Positions 1 to 5,600 of a DNA stretch of 10,417 nt are shown piece by piece. The notes below the pieces were generated by a model. The model did not search any database and was not told the origin of the DNA. It saw only the letters and a list, made by a program, of their open reading frames with translations. The stretch comes from an uncultured Eubacteriales bacterium (GTDB lineage: Bacteria; Bacillota; Clostridia; Peptostreptococcales; Anaerovoracaceae), in NCBI GenBank assembly GCA_902803185.1, contig CADCOV010000222.1:1-10417 (forward strand). Direction: 5' to 3'. The position numbers and the translations under genes were made by a program. Position 1 is the stretch's first letter. Each line of letters starts with the position of its first letter.

Positions 1-207
1 GTCATGCTGGAAGGCAGCGACGCGGACCGCTACGAAGTGGGCGCCATCGCCCTCCGCCGCCTCCACCTCCTGCAAAGCTACGACATGACCATCGAAGCCG
101 TCGTCACCAAGCTGATGTGGATCACCGGCCAGACCCGCGACTTCGCCGAAGTCGCCCGCCTCTTCTACACCCCGGTGGCCTCCGACATCCTCTACACGCC
201 GGAATGA
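1..207 (+). CDS. L-asparaginase-type amidohydrolase, C-terminal fragment (5' end outside window)
   Basis: Reading frame 1 is open from the first base and ends at TGA 205-207, giving 68 residues of a protein whose start lies upstream. The segment YEVGAIAL followed by YDMTIEAVVTKLMWITGQ matches the C-terminal end of the asparaginase/GatD family, where a 'YE.G..AL ... DMT.EAA..KLM.LLG' pattern is conserved. These enzymes hydrolyse L-asparagine to aspartate and ammonia in the cytoplasm, or act as the glutaminase subunit GatD in archaea. The catalytic threonines and the Lys-Asp pair lie in the missing N-terminal part, so activity and substrate cannot be judged. The residues after the helix (FYTPVASDILYTPE) look like a short lineage-specific tail. 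The ATG at base 4 is an internal methionine, not a start. A structured repeat element begins 24 bp after the stop. Confidence 0.72.
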   Translation, partial: VMLEGSDADRYEVGAIALRRLHLLQSYDMTIEAVVTKLMWITGQTRDFAEVARLFYTPVASDILYTPE

Positions 208-222
208 TCAAAGGTGTGCGGG

Positions 223-252
223 TGGCCGGCTGATGGCCAGATTTCCGTTTTT
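223..252 (+). terminator. possible weak terminator after the asparaginase gene
   Basis: TGGCC at 223-227 can pair with GGCCA at 235-239 around a 7-nt loop. A run of six Ts (CCGTTTTTT) follows at 247-252 after a short gap. The stem is only 5 bp and the T-run does not follow directly, so this is a weak call. It overlaps the degenerate left arm of the first repeat unit, so the repeat element itself may end or process the transcript. Confidence 0.3.
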
Positions 253-489
253 TCGCCGGCTGGCATCATATACGTGAAAACTCATATTTTGGACATAGAA
301 ACCCGCTGTTTCATGTCCAAATTTTTGTTTTTTGCCGATCTGGCATCATATGCGGCGGAATCGTGTTTTTGGACATGGAAATCCCCTTGAGACGGCATCA
401 GGCACCCCTTCCCGGGGTGTTTTCATGTCCAAATATCCGGTTTACCGTTTTCTGGCATCATATATTTGATTCTCTTGTTTTTTGGCATT
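232..489 (+). repeat. composite structured repeat, type A, copy 1 (three 66-bp units)
   Basis: Three units of 66 bp are present at 232-297, 312-377 and 424-489. A full unit reads: left arm CATGTCCAAA, 18 bp, core CTGGCATCATAT, 16 bp, right arm TTTGGACATG (the inverse of the left arm). Unit 2 is perfect at these positions (arms 312-321 and 368-377, core 340-351). Unit 1 has a decayed left arm (GATGGCCAGA) and unit 3 a decayed right arm. Cores start at 260, 340 and 452. The spacers are 14 bp (298-311) and 46 bp (378-423). Adjacent arms across the 14-bp spacer can fold into a hairpin (288-296 with 313-321) with an extra GAAAC/GTTTC stem inside. The long spacer contains CACCCC/GGGGTG. No reading frame is convincing here. 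The element is non-coding and begins 24 bp after the asparaginase stop, in sense orientation to that gene. I do not recognise the family. It could be a 3'-UTR RNA structure, a protein-binding array or a non-autonomous mobile repeat. Confidence 0.85.
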
Positions 490-516
490 GGCTTCCCGTG
501 CACCCTGCATCTGGCC

Positions 517-776
517 GATGCCATGGATCGCATTATTCATCAAAACTGGCGCAGTAGAGATCATCTCTCAGTTTTATGGCATAGGCCGCCCGGGTTCCAT
601 GCCAAAAAACAACAAAACGCCCAAACTGGCGCAGTAGAAAACCAAACCTCTTTTTATGGCATGAGATCAGCACCCGAACGGCATCTAGCAGGCTCTCACG
701 CCCAGTTTCTATGCCATAAATCAAGGAATGTCGAATTACTGCGCCAGAATGGGAACAAAGCCGAAATAATGGCATA
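517..776 (+). repeat. composite structured repeat, type B (three ~66-bp units, third inverted)
   Basis: This has the same architecture as the type A element but different sequence: core CTGGCGCAGTAG and arms of the CATGCCAAAA / TTATGGCATG type. Unit 1 spans 517-583 (core 546-557, right arm 574-583). Unit 2 is 598-663 (core 626-637, arms 598-607 and 654-663). Unit 3 is 710-776 and is flipped: its core reads TACTGCGCCAG at 737-747 on the plus strand, with arms at 710-719 and about 766-775. The spacers are 14 bp (584-597) and 46 bp (664-709), matching type A copy 1. The octamer ACGGCATC lies 14 bp into the 46-bp spacer in both this copy (678-685) and type A copy 1 (392-399). Because unit 3 is inverted, cores 626-636 and 737-747 and arms 653-662 and 711-720 can pair as one long interrupted hairpin. 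The element is non-coding and lies just past the terminator of the convergent minus-strand operon. Confidence 0.83.
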
Positions 777-829
777 GCCACCCGTCGCCACCCCCACCTT
801 ACCAGCCTCCACACCCCCCGCCGCCACGA

Positions 830-857
830 AAAAAGGCCGGACACGCGGTCCGGTCTC
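830..857 (-). terminator. intrinsic terminator of the seven-gene minus-strand operon
   Basis: Read on the minus strand, CCGGAC (849-854 complement) pairs with GTCCGG (838-843 complement) around a 5-nt loop. The stem extends to about 9 bp with a G-T wobble. It is followed immediately by six Ts (complement of A830-A835). It lies 18 bp after the stop of the HD-hydrolase gene. Confidence 0.85.
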
Positions 858-875
858 ATTCACTCACATATCCAC

Positions 876-1649
876 TTACGACATCCTGCCGCTGCGGCCG
901 CCCTCGTCCTCCCAGAGGCTCAGGTCGTGCCAGACGTTTTCGATGCTCTCCGCCTGCAGGCGCGGGATCTCCTCGGCGCCCTCCGGCAGCTCCCCGACGA
1001 AGGACTGCCAGTCCAGGCGGCTGCGCTGGAGGGTGTAGCCTTCCCCGTTCGCGCCGATCTGGTAGAGGCTCTCCCGCTCTTCGTCCAGGTAGAATTTGAC
1101 GAAGAGGTCTTTGTACAGGCCCACCATCTCCCAGTAGTAGGCGCTGCAGTCCGGGTCGAACTCCATGTCCTCCAGGGAGTCCTGGATGCCGCCGTAGTAC
1201 CAGGCCTGCTGCTCCTTCGGGGCGTTGAAGCGGTCCCAGAAGCGGTCGCCCGCCTGCTCGCAGTCCCGGCACATGTCCCGGAGGTTGGAGACTTTGTCCG
1301 CCAGCACCAGCATCTGCACCGCCCGCTCCGCGGTCTTGAGGAACTCGATGGTGTGGGCTTTGCGCTCCTTCCAGGTCTTGGTTTTGTCCTCGCTGTGGGC
1401 GGTGACCAGGCGGGTGACCTCAGGGCCGAAGAGCGCTTCCAGGTCCGCCGCCGTGGCGTCCGTATCCTCCACCGTGTCGTGGAGCACGCCCGCCGCCATG
1501 AGGGTCTCGTCCGCCCCCATGTCCCTCAGGATCAGCATGGTCTCCAAGGGGTGCACGATGTATGGGGTGTCCTTCCCCTTTCGGGTCTGGCCCGCGTGGT
1601 GTTCGGTGGCGAAGATCACCGCTTTATCGATCAGTCTTTGTTCGCCCAT
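876..1649 (-). CDS. HD-domain (p)ppGpp hydrolase-like protein (MESH1/SpoT-HD type)
   Basis: The protein has 257 residues. Its N-terminal half is a RelA/SpoT-type HD phosphohydrolase domain: H33 in YIVHPLE, the H57-D58 doublet in VLHDTVEDT, HSEDKTKTWKERK at about 85-97, and D118 in LADKVSNL. These are the metal-binding and catalytic signatures of small alarmone hydrolases, which remove the 3'-pyrophosphate of (p)ppGpp. The metazoan relative MESH1 also dephosphorylates NADPH. No synthetase, TGS or ACT domain follows, so this would be a hydrolase-only protein. About 120 further residues (WYYGGIQDSLEDM onward) form an extension with no motif I can name. The ATG at 1647-1649 is chosen because AAAGGAG lies 7 nt upstream; a longer in-frame extension to 1952 overlaps the NADAR gene and is not protein-like. 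It overlaps the end of the NADAR gene by 19 bp, so translation is probably coupled. It is the last gene of the operon. Confidence 0.88.
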   Translation of the reverse strand: MGEQRLIDKAVIFATEHHAGQTRKGKDTPYIVHPLETMLILRDMGADETLMAAGVLHDTVEDTDATAADLEALFGPEVTRLVTAHSEDKTKTWKERKAHTIEFLKTAERAVQMLVLADKVSNLRDMCRDCEQAGDRFWDRFNAPKEQQAWYYGGIQDSLEDMEFDPDCSAYYWEMVGLYKDLFVKFYLDEERESLYQIGANGEGYTLQRSRLDWQSFVGELPEGAEEIPRLQAESIENVWHDLSLWEDEGGRSGRMS

Positions 1650-2155
1650 TGAAACTCCTTTCTCAGCTGCATCAGGATCTTTCCCAGGAGGTTCTCCCCT
1701 TCCCAGTCCGCCGGGTCGGTGAGGGCTGCTTTGCCCCGGCCAAGGCCGATGCCCCAGATCTTGTCGTACGGGCTGGCCTCCGCCAGGAGCAGGTCGCCGG
1801 TGGCGAGGAGGGCCTCCTTCAGGGCCGGGTTCTGCTCGTATTTGGCCCGGTTCGCCGTGTAGACGATGGCATATTTGTGGGCGTCCCAGAGGAAGGAGTT
1901 GAACGGGGTGACCTGTTTTCCCATCTTCTTGCATTCGCCCGGATCGTCGCATTTCAGGATGGCGGTGTAGTGCGCAGCGTCGTGGAAGAGCTTCGCCTTC
2001 TGGGCCATCATGTACTGCTCCACGTGGCGGTAGCAGAAGTCGTCCACCACGAAGGGTTCATCGTGCCAGTTGCTGAACACGCCGTTCGGTTCGTCGGCGT
2101 TCCAGAAAAGGACGGCGTCCCGGCCGTCGCTGAGTCTCGTCTTTTGGATCTCCAT
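1631..2155 (-). CDS. NADAR family protein (YbiA-like N-glycosidase / ADP-ribosyl-guanine hydrolase family)
   Basis: The 174-residue protein is a complete NADAR domain. It shows FSNW at 27-30, the helix VEQYMMAQKAKLF at 45-57, CKKMGKQV in the middle, and the hallmark EASPYDKIWGIGL at 126-138, where E126, D131 and W134 are family-conserved. Known members include YbiA, which cleaves the N-glycosidic bond of early riboflavin intermediates. Others, described as antitoxins of DarT-like toxins, remove ADP-ribose from guanine in nucleic acid. Sequence alone does not say which activity applies here, but the adjacent macro-domain gene favours an ADP-ribose-related role. The ATG is preceded by GGAGGG 6 nt upstream, and this RBS overlaps the stop region of the macro gene, 11 bp away. 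The length is normal for the family and all key motifs are intact. Confidence 0.9.
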   Translation of the reverse strand: MEIQKTRLSDGRDAVLFWNADEPNGVFSNWHDEPFVVDDFCYRHVEQYMMAQKAKLFHDAAHYTAILKCDDPGECKKMGKQVTPFNSFLWDAHKYAIVYTANRAKYEQNPALKEALLATGDLLLAEASPYDKIWGIGLGRGKAALTDPADWEGENLLGKILMQLRKEFQWANKD

Positions 2156-2166
2156 GTCCTACCCTC

Positions 2167-2712
2167 CTAACTTTTGATCCCTCTGAATTTGAAGCCGGTG
2201 AGCTGCTCCAGCTCCCGCTCGCCGATGCGCCGGATCCCCGGGTGGCGGGTCACGAAGGTCACCTCCAGGTCGTACTCCGGCTCCTTCTCGAAGAAGTCCA
2301 GGAGCGCCCGGAGGATCGTCCGCCAGGCCACGTTGTGCGGGAACCCCTTCTCCCCCGCGGACAGCAAAGGCATCAGCATCGTGTGGCACTCCCGCTCCCT
2401 GGCCAGCTTGAAGCAGAGGGCCGCGGTGGCGTAGAGCACGTTCTCCGCGTGCCCGCCGTCCCCGTCCCACATCGGGCCGATCACGTGGAAGAGACAGTTC
2501 GCGTTGAAGCCGAAGGGCGGCGTCACGATGACGTCGCCGGGGCCGACGGAAGCTTTGAGGTCCTCGAGCCCCGCCCAGGCCTGCTTGCCGATCTTGTTAT
2601 AGACCGCCCGGCTCATCCCCTTCTCGTGGAGGAAGTCCGGGCCCGCCGATACGCAGATGCAGTCGGCCCTTAAGCGCAGCAGGTCTCCCCAGATGATGTC
2701 GATCCCCTGCAT
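2167..2712 (-). CDS. macro-domain protein, divergent (ADP-ribose binding / hydrolase family)
   Basis: This is a single-domain macro protein of 181 residues. The fold signatures run in order: IIWGDLLRLRADCICVSAG at 6-24 (the usual 'GDIT...DAIVNAAN' strand), GMSRAVYNKIG at 32-42, GDVIVTPPFGF followed by LFHVIGPMW in the centre, and MPLLSAGEKGFP (the usual 'PaISTGvfGfP' loop). Macro domains bind ADP-ribose and often remove it from proteins, DNA or O-acetyl-ADP-ribose. Here the NAAN motif is replaced by SAGP and the glycine-rich loop by HEKG, so the catalytic asparagine of the MacroD type is not visible. Binding without standard hydrolysis, or a different chemistry, is possible. The ATG at 2710-2712 is 4 bp after the nucleosidase stop, and its AAGGA RBS lies inside the end of that gene. 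It forms an operon with the NADAR gene. Confidence 0.85.
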   Translation of the reverse strand: MQGIDIIWGDLLRLRADCICVSAGPDFLHEKGMSRAVYNKIGKQAWAGLEDLKASVGPGDVIVTPPFGFNANCLFHVIGPMWDGDGGHAENVLYATAALCFKLARERECHTMLMPLLSAGEKGFPHNVAWRTILRALLDFFEKEPEYDLEVTFVTRHPGIRRIGERELEQLTGFKFRGIKS

Positions 2713-2716
2713 GGCG

Positions 2717-3535
2717 CTATCCTTCCGCCGGGATCGATCCCGGCTCCGTGCCCGCTTTGAACTCGAAGTCCAGCTTGTTCTCCATCAGCCATTTCGCGAA
2801 CTGACTGCTGGTGTAGGCGGCGAACTTCTGGTACTGGTCGGATTTCTCGTTGTTGGCGTAGTCGCAGATGCTTTTGATGACCAAAGCCTTCGGCCGCGGC
2901 GCGGTGCAGTTCCTGGCCGCGTAGAAGATGCTGTAGGACTCCATGTCCAGGCCCACCGTGCCCGGCATCAAAGCGTGCACCCGGCGCTCCACGAAGCTGC
3001 GGTTCGCCACGACGGAGGAGCCGCAGGCCATCGGTCCCAGGTGGACCATGAACTCGTGCTCCTTGGATTGGCTGACCTTGTCGATCAAAGTCCTGAGGTC
3101 CGGGTCCATCTCCAGGGAGGTCGGCCTCGGCAGGAAGCCCACGTCACCGAAGCGGATCGGCGCCTCGTCGGCGCCCACGAATTTGCCGGTGGAATACTCC
3201 CAGATCACGTCCGGCACGATGACGTCGCCGTAGATCTGCCGGTCCCCGCCGATGCCGGCGGCGATGCCCACCATGATGAGGTACCGCGGCCGGAACCGCT
3301 CGATCACCTTCATGGACAGCAGCGCGCAGGCGGTCATGCCCATTTGGGACTGCTGGGCCAGGACGATCTTCCGCTCCTTCCCGCCGCTCGTGAACGTGCC
3401 GGTGAAGTAGGTCACGTACGGGTCGTCCGGATAGTTGTGGGCGGTCCAATTGTCCAGCATCCGCTTGGCCGCCGTGGTCTCCACCACGACCGCCGTCATC
3501 AAAGCCACGTCATAGTCGTATTGTTTCTTTGCCAT
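2717..3535 (-). CDS. PNP/UDP-phosphorylase superfamily nucleosidase (MTAN-like)
   Basis: The 272-residue protein has the phosphorylase-superfamily fold: ALMTAVVVETTAAKRML at 11-27, the glycine-rich MVGIAAGIGGD at 88-98, GDVIVPD at 103-109, the ribose-binding GLDMES at 195-200 and SICDYANN with the presumed catalytic D225. These are the signatures of MTA/SAH nucleosidase and purine nucleoside phosphorylase relatives, which cut the N-glycosidic bond of nucleosides. The sequence is clearly divergent from housekeeping Pfs/MTAN proteins. PNP-family domains also serve as NTP-cleaving effectors in some anti-phage systems (Detocs), so the substrate is open. It is soluble, with no signal peptide or extra domain. 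The start is preceded by GAGGTG 8 nt upstream. It begins 6 bp after the DUF3592 stop and ends 4 bp before the macro gene. Confidence 0.87.
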   Translation of the reverse strand: MAKKQYDYDVALMTAVVVETTAAKRMLDNWTAHNYPDDPYVTYFTGTFTSGGKERKIVLAQQSQMGMTACALLSMKVIERFRPRYLIMVGIAAGIGGDRQIYGDVIVPDVIWEYSTGKFVGADEAPIRFGDVGFLPRPTSLEMDPDLRTLIDKVSQSKEHEFMVHLGPMACGSSVVANRSFVERRVHALMPGTVGLDMESYSIFYAARNCTAPRPKALVIKSICDYANNEKSDQYQKFAAYTSSQFAKWLMENKLDFEFKAGTEPGSIPAEG

Positions 3536-3541
3536 ATATTG

Positions 3542-3985
3542 TCACCTCACGCCGCGGATGATCCGGAGCACGCTGCCGAACAGGATGACGACGCCGGCCA
3601 CGATGAGACCGATGGTGATGAGCTTGATGGTCCCCTCGGCGCCCTCCGGCATGAAGTTGCCCTCCGGGTCCGCCGGGTCGTAGTGGACTTTGATGGACTG
3701 TCCGACCTCGTACTTGCCCTCTTCCTCGCCCAGCGGGGAGACGACCTCGTGCTTCGTCCCGTTGGTGTCGAAGAACTCGATGACCGGGGCGTAGGTGTAG
3801 TCCGTGAAGCCGTCGGAATCCTGGCTCTCCATCTCCTCCAGGCCGACGACGGTGCCCTCCGCCACTTCGGTCCTGGTCTTGGAGCCGGAGACGGTGCCGC
3901 TGTACTTGACGACGCCGACGGCGATGAAGACGATGCCGATGATGATGGCGATGATCGGTGCGAACCTTCTCATAGTCGCGTTCAT
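3542..3985 (-). CDS. DUF3592-like membrane protein
   Basis: This is a 147-residue protein with a transmembrane helix at about 8-28 (FAPIIAIIIGIVFIAVGVV) and another at about 119-142 (IKLITIGLIVAGVVILFG). They flank a polar domain of about 90 residues that contains YAPVIEFFDTNGTKHEV and GQSIKVHYDPADPEG. This layout, with the 'Y.P.v.F.' and 'G..v.V.YdP.dP..' strands, is the DUF3592 pattern. The family has no established function. The topology puts the middle domain on one face of the membrane, probably outside. The ATG at 3983-3985 has GGAGG 5 nt upstream. A second methionine at residue 5 is possible but less well placed. It lies 45 bp after the polytopic membrane gene and 6 bp before the nucleosidase. 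Confidence 0.75.
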   Translation of the reverse strand: MNATMRRFAPIIAIIIGIVFIAVGVVKYSGTVSGSKTRTEVAEGTVVGLEEMESQDSDGFTDYTYAPVIEFFDTNGTKHEVVSPLGEEEGKYEVGQSIKVHYDPADPEGNFMPEGAEGTIKLITIGLIVAGVVILFGSVLRIIRGVR

Positions 3986-4030
3986 AGTTTCCTCCCTTTC
4001 TGCTCTCTGTTCCTCCTATCAGACCGGCCG

Positions 4031-4909
4031 TCACCCGACCGGTTCATAGTCCACGTAGTCCGGATAGACGCTGATGTCCCACTGCTTCTCGCTGCCGTCC
4101 GGCGCCGTCAGGGTCAGCCGGGCCTTGCCCGCGTGATCGAAGTGCCCCTTCAAAGCCCAGTCGTCCAGCTCCGGCATCCACTCGATGGCCACCGTGCCGA
4201 TGTCGTCCCCCTCCAGCGTCGCCTCGTAGGTGTCGTCCACGGTGACACCCGCACTGCCGCCGTTGGTGAAGAGGATCGGCTCATACCTGAGCGGCTGTAC
4301 CAGTGCCAGGGCCACCGCCGCCGCCAGGAACACCCCGCAGAGCGCGAGGCCGATGGTCTTCGCCTTCTTGTTCTCGAAGATGCCGAGCACCGACGCGAAC
4401 ATCGTGAACACGCAGATCAAAAGGCTCAGCAGATGGTGCGGGAACCAGAAGATGGTCTGCTTCAGAAAACCGCTTGCATGGAAGGCCAGGAGCAAAAGCA
4501 TCGGCGCCAGGATCAGGACGCCCCACCACTTGTCCTTCTTCATCTTATAACCGATGTAGCCCATCGGCAGGGTCAGGATCGTCCAGATGAACCAGTACTT
4601 GTAGTAGCCGAACAGGCCCCATCCCATATCGGAGAACGGCACCTGGATCAGGTACACCAGCGGCTGGCTGATGAGGAAGAACACGAAGCACTTGAGCGCC
4701 GAATCGATCTCGCTCCTGCTGTTCACGATGATCAGGATGCCGAACAGCACCCAGCACTCGAAGGAGATGCTGATGTCCGCGAAGGACGTGTACTCCGCCG
4801 CGCTGATGATGGCCATGACCGCCGTGTAGATGCCGGCGACCAAGGCGCAGATGATGAGCTTCGGCCAGGTCAGCTCCAGCCCGCCGAACATTTTCTTGAT
4901 CACTTTCAT
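4031..4909 (-). CDS. polytopic membrane protein with C-terminal beta-rich soluble domain, unknown function
   Basis: The 292-residue protein has about seven hydrophobic helices, near residues 15-36, 47-63, 70-90, 103-120, 127-145, 155-175 and 183-205. A hydrophilic tail of about 85 residues follows. The tail (VTVDDTYEATLEGDDIG, WALKGHFDHAGKARLTLTA, KQWDISVYPDYVDYEP) looks like alternating beta strands of an Ig-like or beta-sandwich module. I do not recognise the family and see no transporter or protease motif. The ATG at 4907-4909 has only a G-rich sequence (AGGGGGG) as an RBS about 9 nt upstream, so translation may be weaker than for its neighbours. It follows the YciI-like gene by 29 bp and is probably co-transcribed with the downstream nucleotide-enzyme genes. 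Confidence 0.7.
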   Translation of the reverse strand: MKVIKKMFGGLELTWPKLIICALVAGIYTAVMAIISAAEYTSFADISISFECWVLFGILIIVNSRSEIDSALKCFVFFLISQPLVYLIQVPFSDMGWGLFGYYKYWFIWTILTLPMGYIGYKMKKDKWWGVLILAPMLLLLAFHASGFLKQTIFWFPHHLLSLLICVFTMFASVLGIFENKKAKTIGLALCGVFLAAAVALALVQPLRYEPILFTNGGSAGVTVDDTYEATLEGDDIGTVAIEWMPELDDWALKGHFDHAGKARLTLTAPDGSEKQWDISVYPDYVDYEPVG

Positions 4910-4938
4910 CTCTGATACCCCCCTGTTTCTGCCTGTTT

Positions 4939-5247
4939 CTACTTGCGGAGCGGCCTCTCGTCCAGGATCACCGTGTTGAAACGCTCCACCCGGATGTCCT
5001 CCCAGACCCGGTGCACCACGTAGGGCTCCGTCTCCAGATACGCGTCCACCGCCTCCCGGTCCGGCAGCTCCATGACGAGGGTCGAGCCCTTGAGCTTCCC
5101 CTCCTCGTCCAGCATCCCGCCGGCGCAGATCACGCTGCCCGCCGCCCGGGCCTTCGCCATGTTCTCAAGATGGAGCGGCCTCACCGCCATGCGCCTCTCA
5201 TAGGTGCCCTCTTCCCGGCTGTCATATGCCACGATCAAAAACTGCAT
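4939..5247 (-). CDS. YciI-like (YCII domain) small protein
   Basis: The 102-residue protein begins MQFLIVAYDS, followed by RPLHLENMAKARAAGSVICAGGMLDEEGKLKGSTLVMELPDREAVDAYLETEPYV in one continuous YCII fold. The pattern is an N-terminal strand, a helix with 'R..HL..m......G....aGp', and 'G.....f...d.eea..fl..DPyv'. YCII proteins are small ferredoxin-like dimers, some acting as enzymes with a His-Asp pair. H is present at about residue 26. The ATG at 5245-5247 is chosen because AGGAG lies 6 nt upstream. The in-frame ATG at 5266-5268 would place this RBS inside the coding region, so it is rejected. It is the first gene of the operon, downstream of an extended -10 promoter. Confidence 0.82.
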   Translation of the reverse strand: MQFLIVAYDSREEGTYERRMAVRPLHLENMAKARAAGSVICAGGMLDEEGKLKGSTLVMELPDREAVDAYLETEPYVVHRVWEDIRVERFNTVILDERPLRK

Positions 5248-5282
5248 CTCTCGCTCCTTTCCGGCCACTTGCCCGATGAATT

Positions 5283-5311
5283 ATTATACCATATCCGCCG
5301 GGCCGGGTACA
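5283..5311 (-). promoter_or_regulatory. extended -10 promoter of the seven-gene operon
   Basis: The minus strand carries TGGTATAAT, a perfect TATAAT at 5283-5288 preceded by the TGn extension. With a 17-bp spacer the -35 would be TGTACC (5306-5311), which is weak, as is common with extended -10 promoters. The predicted start is near 5276, leaving a leader of about 29 nt to the YciI-like ATG. The direct repeat TCCGCCGGGC (5294-5303 and 5316-5325) flanks the -35 position and could be an operator. Confidence 0.7.
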
Positions 5312-5325
5312 GTAGTCCGCCGGGC
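5294..5325. promoter_or_regulatory. 10-bp direct repeat flanking the operon -35, possible operator
   Basis: TCCGCCGGGC occurs at 5294-5303 and again at 5316-5325, 22 bp apart start to start (about two helical turns). One copy lies in the spacer of the operon promoter and the other just upstream of its -35. That geometry suits a regulator bound to one DNA face. The surrounding DNA is GC-rich, so chance repetition remains possible. Confidence 0.35.
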
Positions 5326-5343
5326 GATCTCCGGCTCGGATCC

Positions 5344-5600
5344 CATGTCCAAATATCAAAACCCGCTCCATATGATGCCAGATTCGCCGAAATGGATCTT
5401 TTGGCCATAGGATCCGGCCGAATTTGCTCCCAGCCCCCGCCTGCAGCCCGTTTTCATGTCCAAATCTCCACCAAAGCCATATATGATGCCAGAATCGCCG
5501 AAAACAAAAATTTGGACATGGATGCGGGGCATTTCATGTCCAAATATGAAAAACTGTTCTATATGATGCCAGATTCGCCGAAAATGAAAATATGGACATG
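5344..5600 (-). repeat. composite structured repeat, type A, copy 2 (three 66-bp units)
   Basis: On the minus strand, in order, the units are 5600-5535, 5520-5455 and 5409-5344, each 66 bp. The cores are the complements of 5561-5572, 5481-5492 and 5370-5381, all exact CTGGCATCATAT. The arms CATGTCCAAA and TTTGGACATG are exact in the middle unit (5511-5520 and 5455-5464). Unit 1 has a single change in the left arm. The third unit has a decayed left arm (TATGGCCAAA), resembling that of the first unit in copy 1. The spacers are 14 bp (5521-5534) and 45 bp (5410-5454), as in copy 1 at 232-489. A segment like TTTTCGGCGAATCTGGC precedes the core in all units, extending the conserved core. The element starts 22 bp after the stop of the minus-strand hydrolase gene, in sense orientation, and ends about 30 bp upstream of the next operon's -35. 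It has no coding capacity. Confidence 0.88.

Noticed and set aside
232..776. CRISPR array
   Set aside because: The repeated parts are inverted arms plus a core, the spacers alternate between 14 and 46 bp, each array has only three units and no cas genes are nearby.
232..776. Integron attC sites
   Set aside because: The 66-bp inverted-arm units are attC-like in size, but no GTTRRRY-type core site, gene cassettes or integrase are seen, and the fixed 14/46 spacing does not fit cassette insertion.
363..859. Short open frames across the 208-870 intergenic region
   Set aside because: They run through the repeat units on both strands, have no ribosome binding site or recognisable domain, and the conserved pattern is spacing, not codons.
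2657..4915. A 752-codon open frame on the plus strand
   Set aside because: It is antisense to the macro-domain, nucleosidase and two membrane protein genes, all of which have clear family motifs and RBSs. Its translation is His/Arg/Asp-rich, the usual shadow of GC-rich codons.
5248..5268. Upstream ATG start for the YciI-like gene
   Set aside because: The seven extra codons overlap the AGGAG ribosome binding site that serves the ATG at 5245-5247, and the conserved domain begins at that second start.
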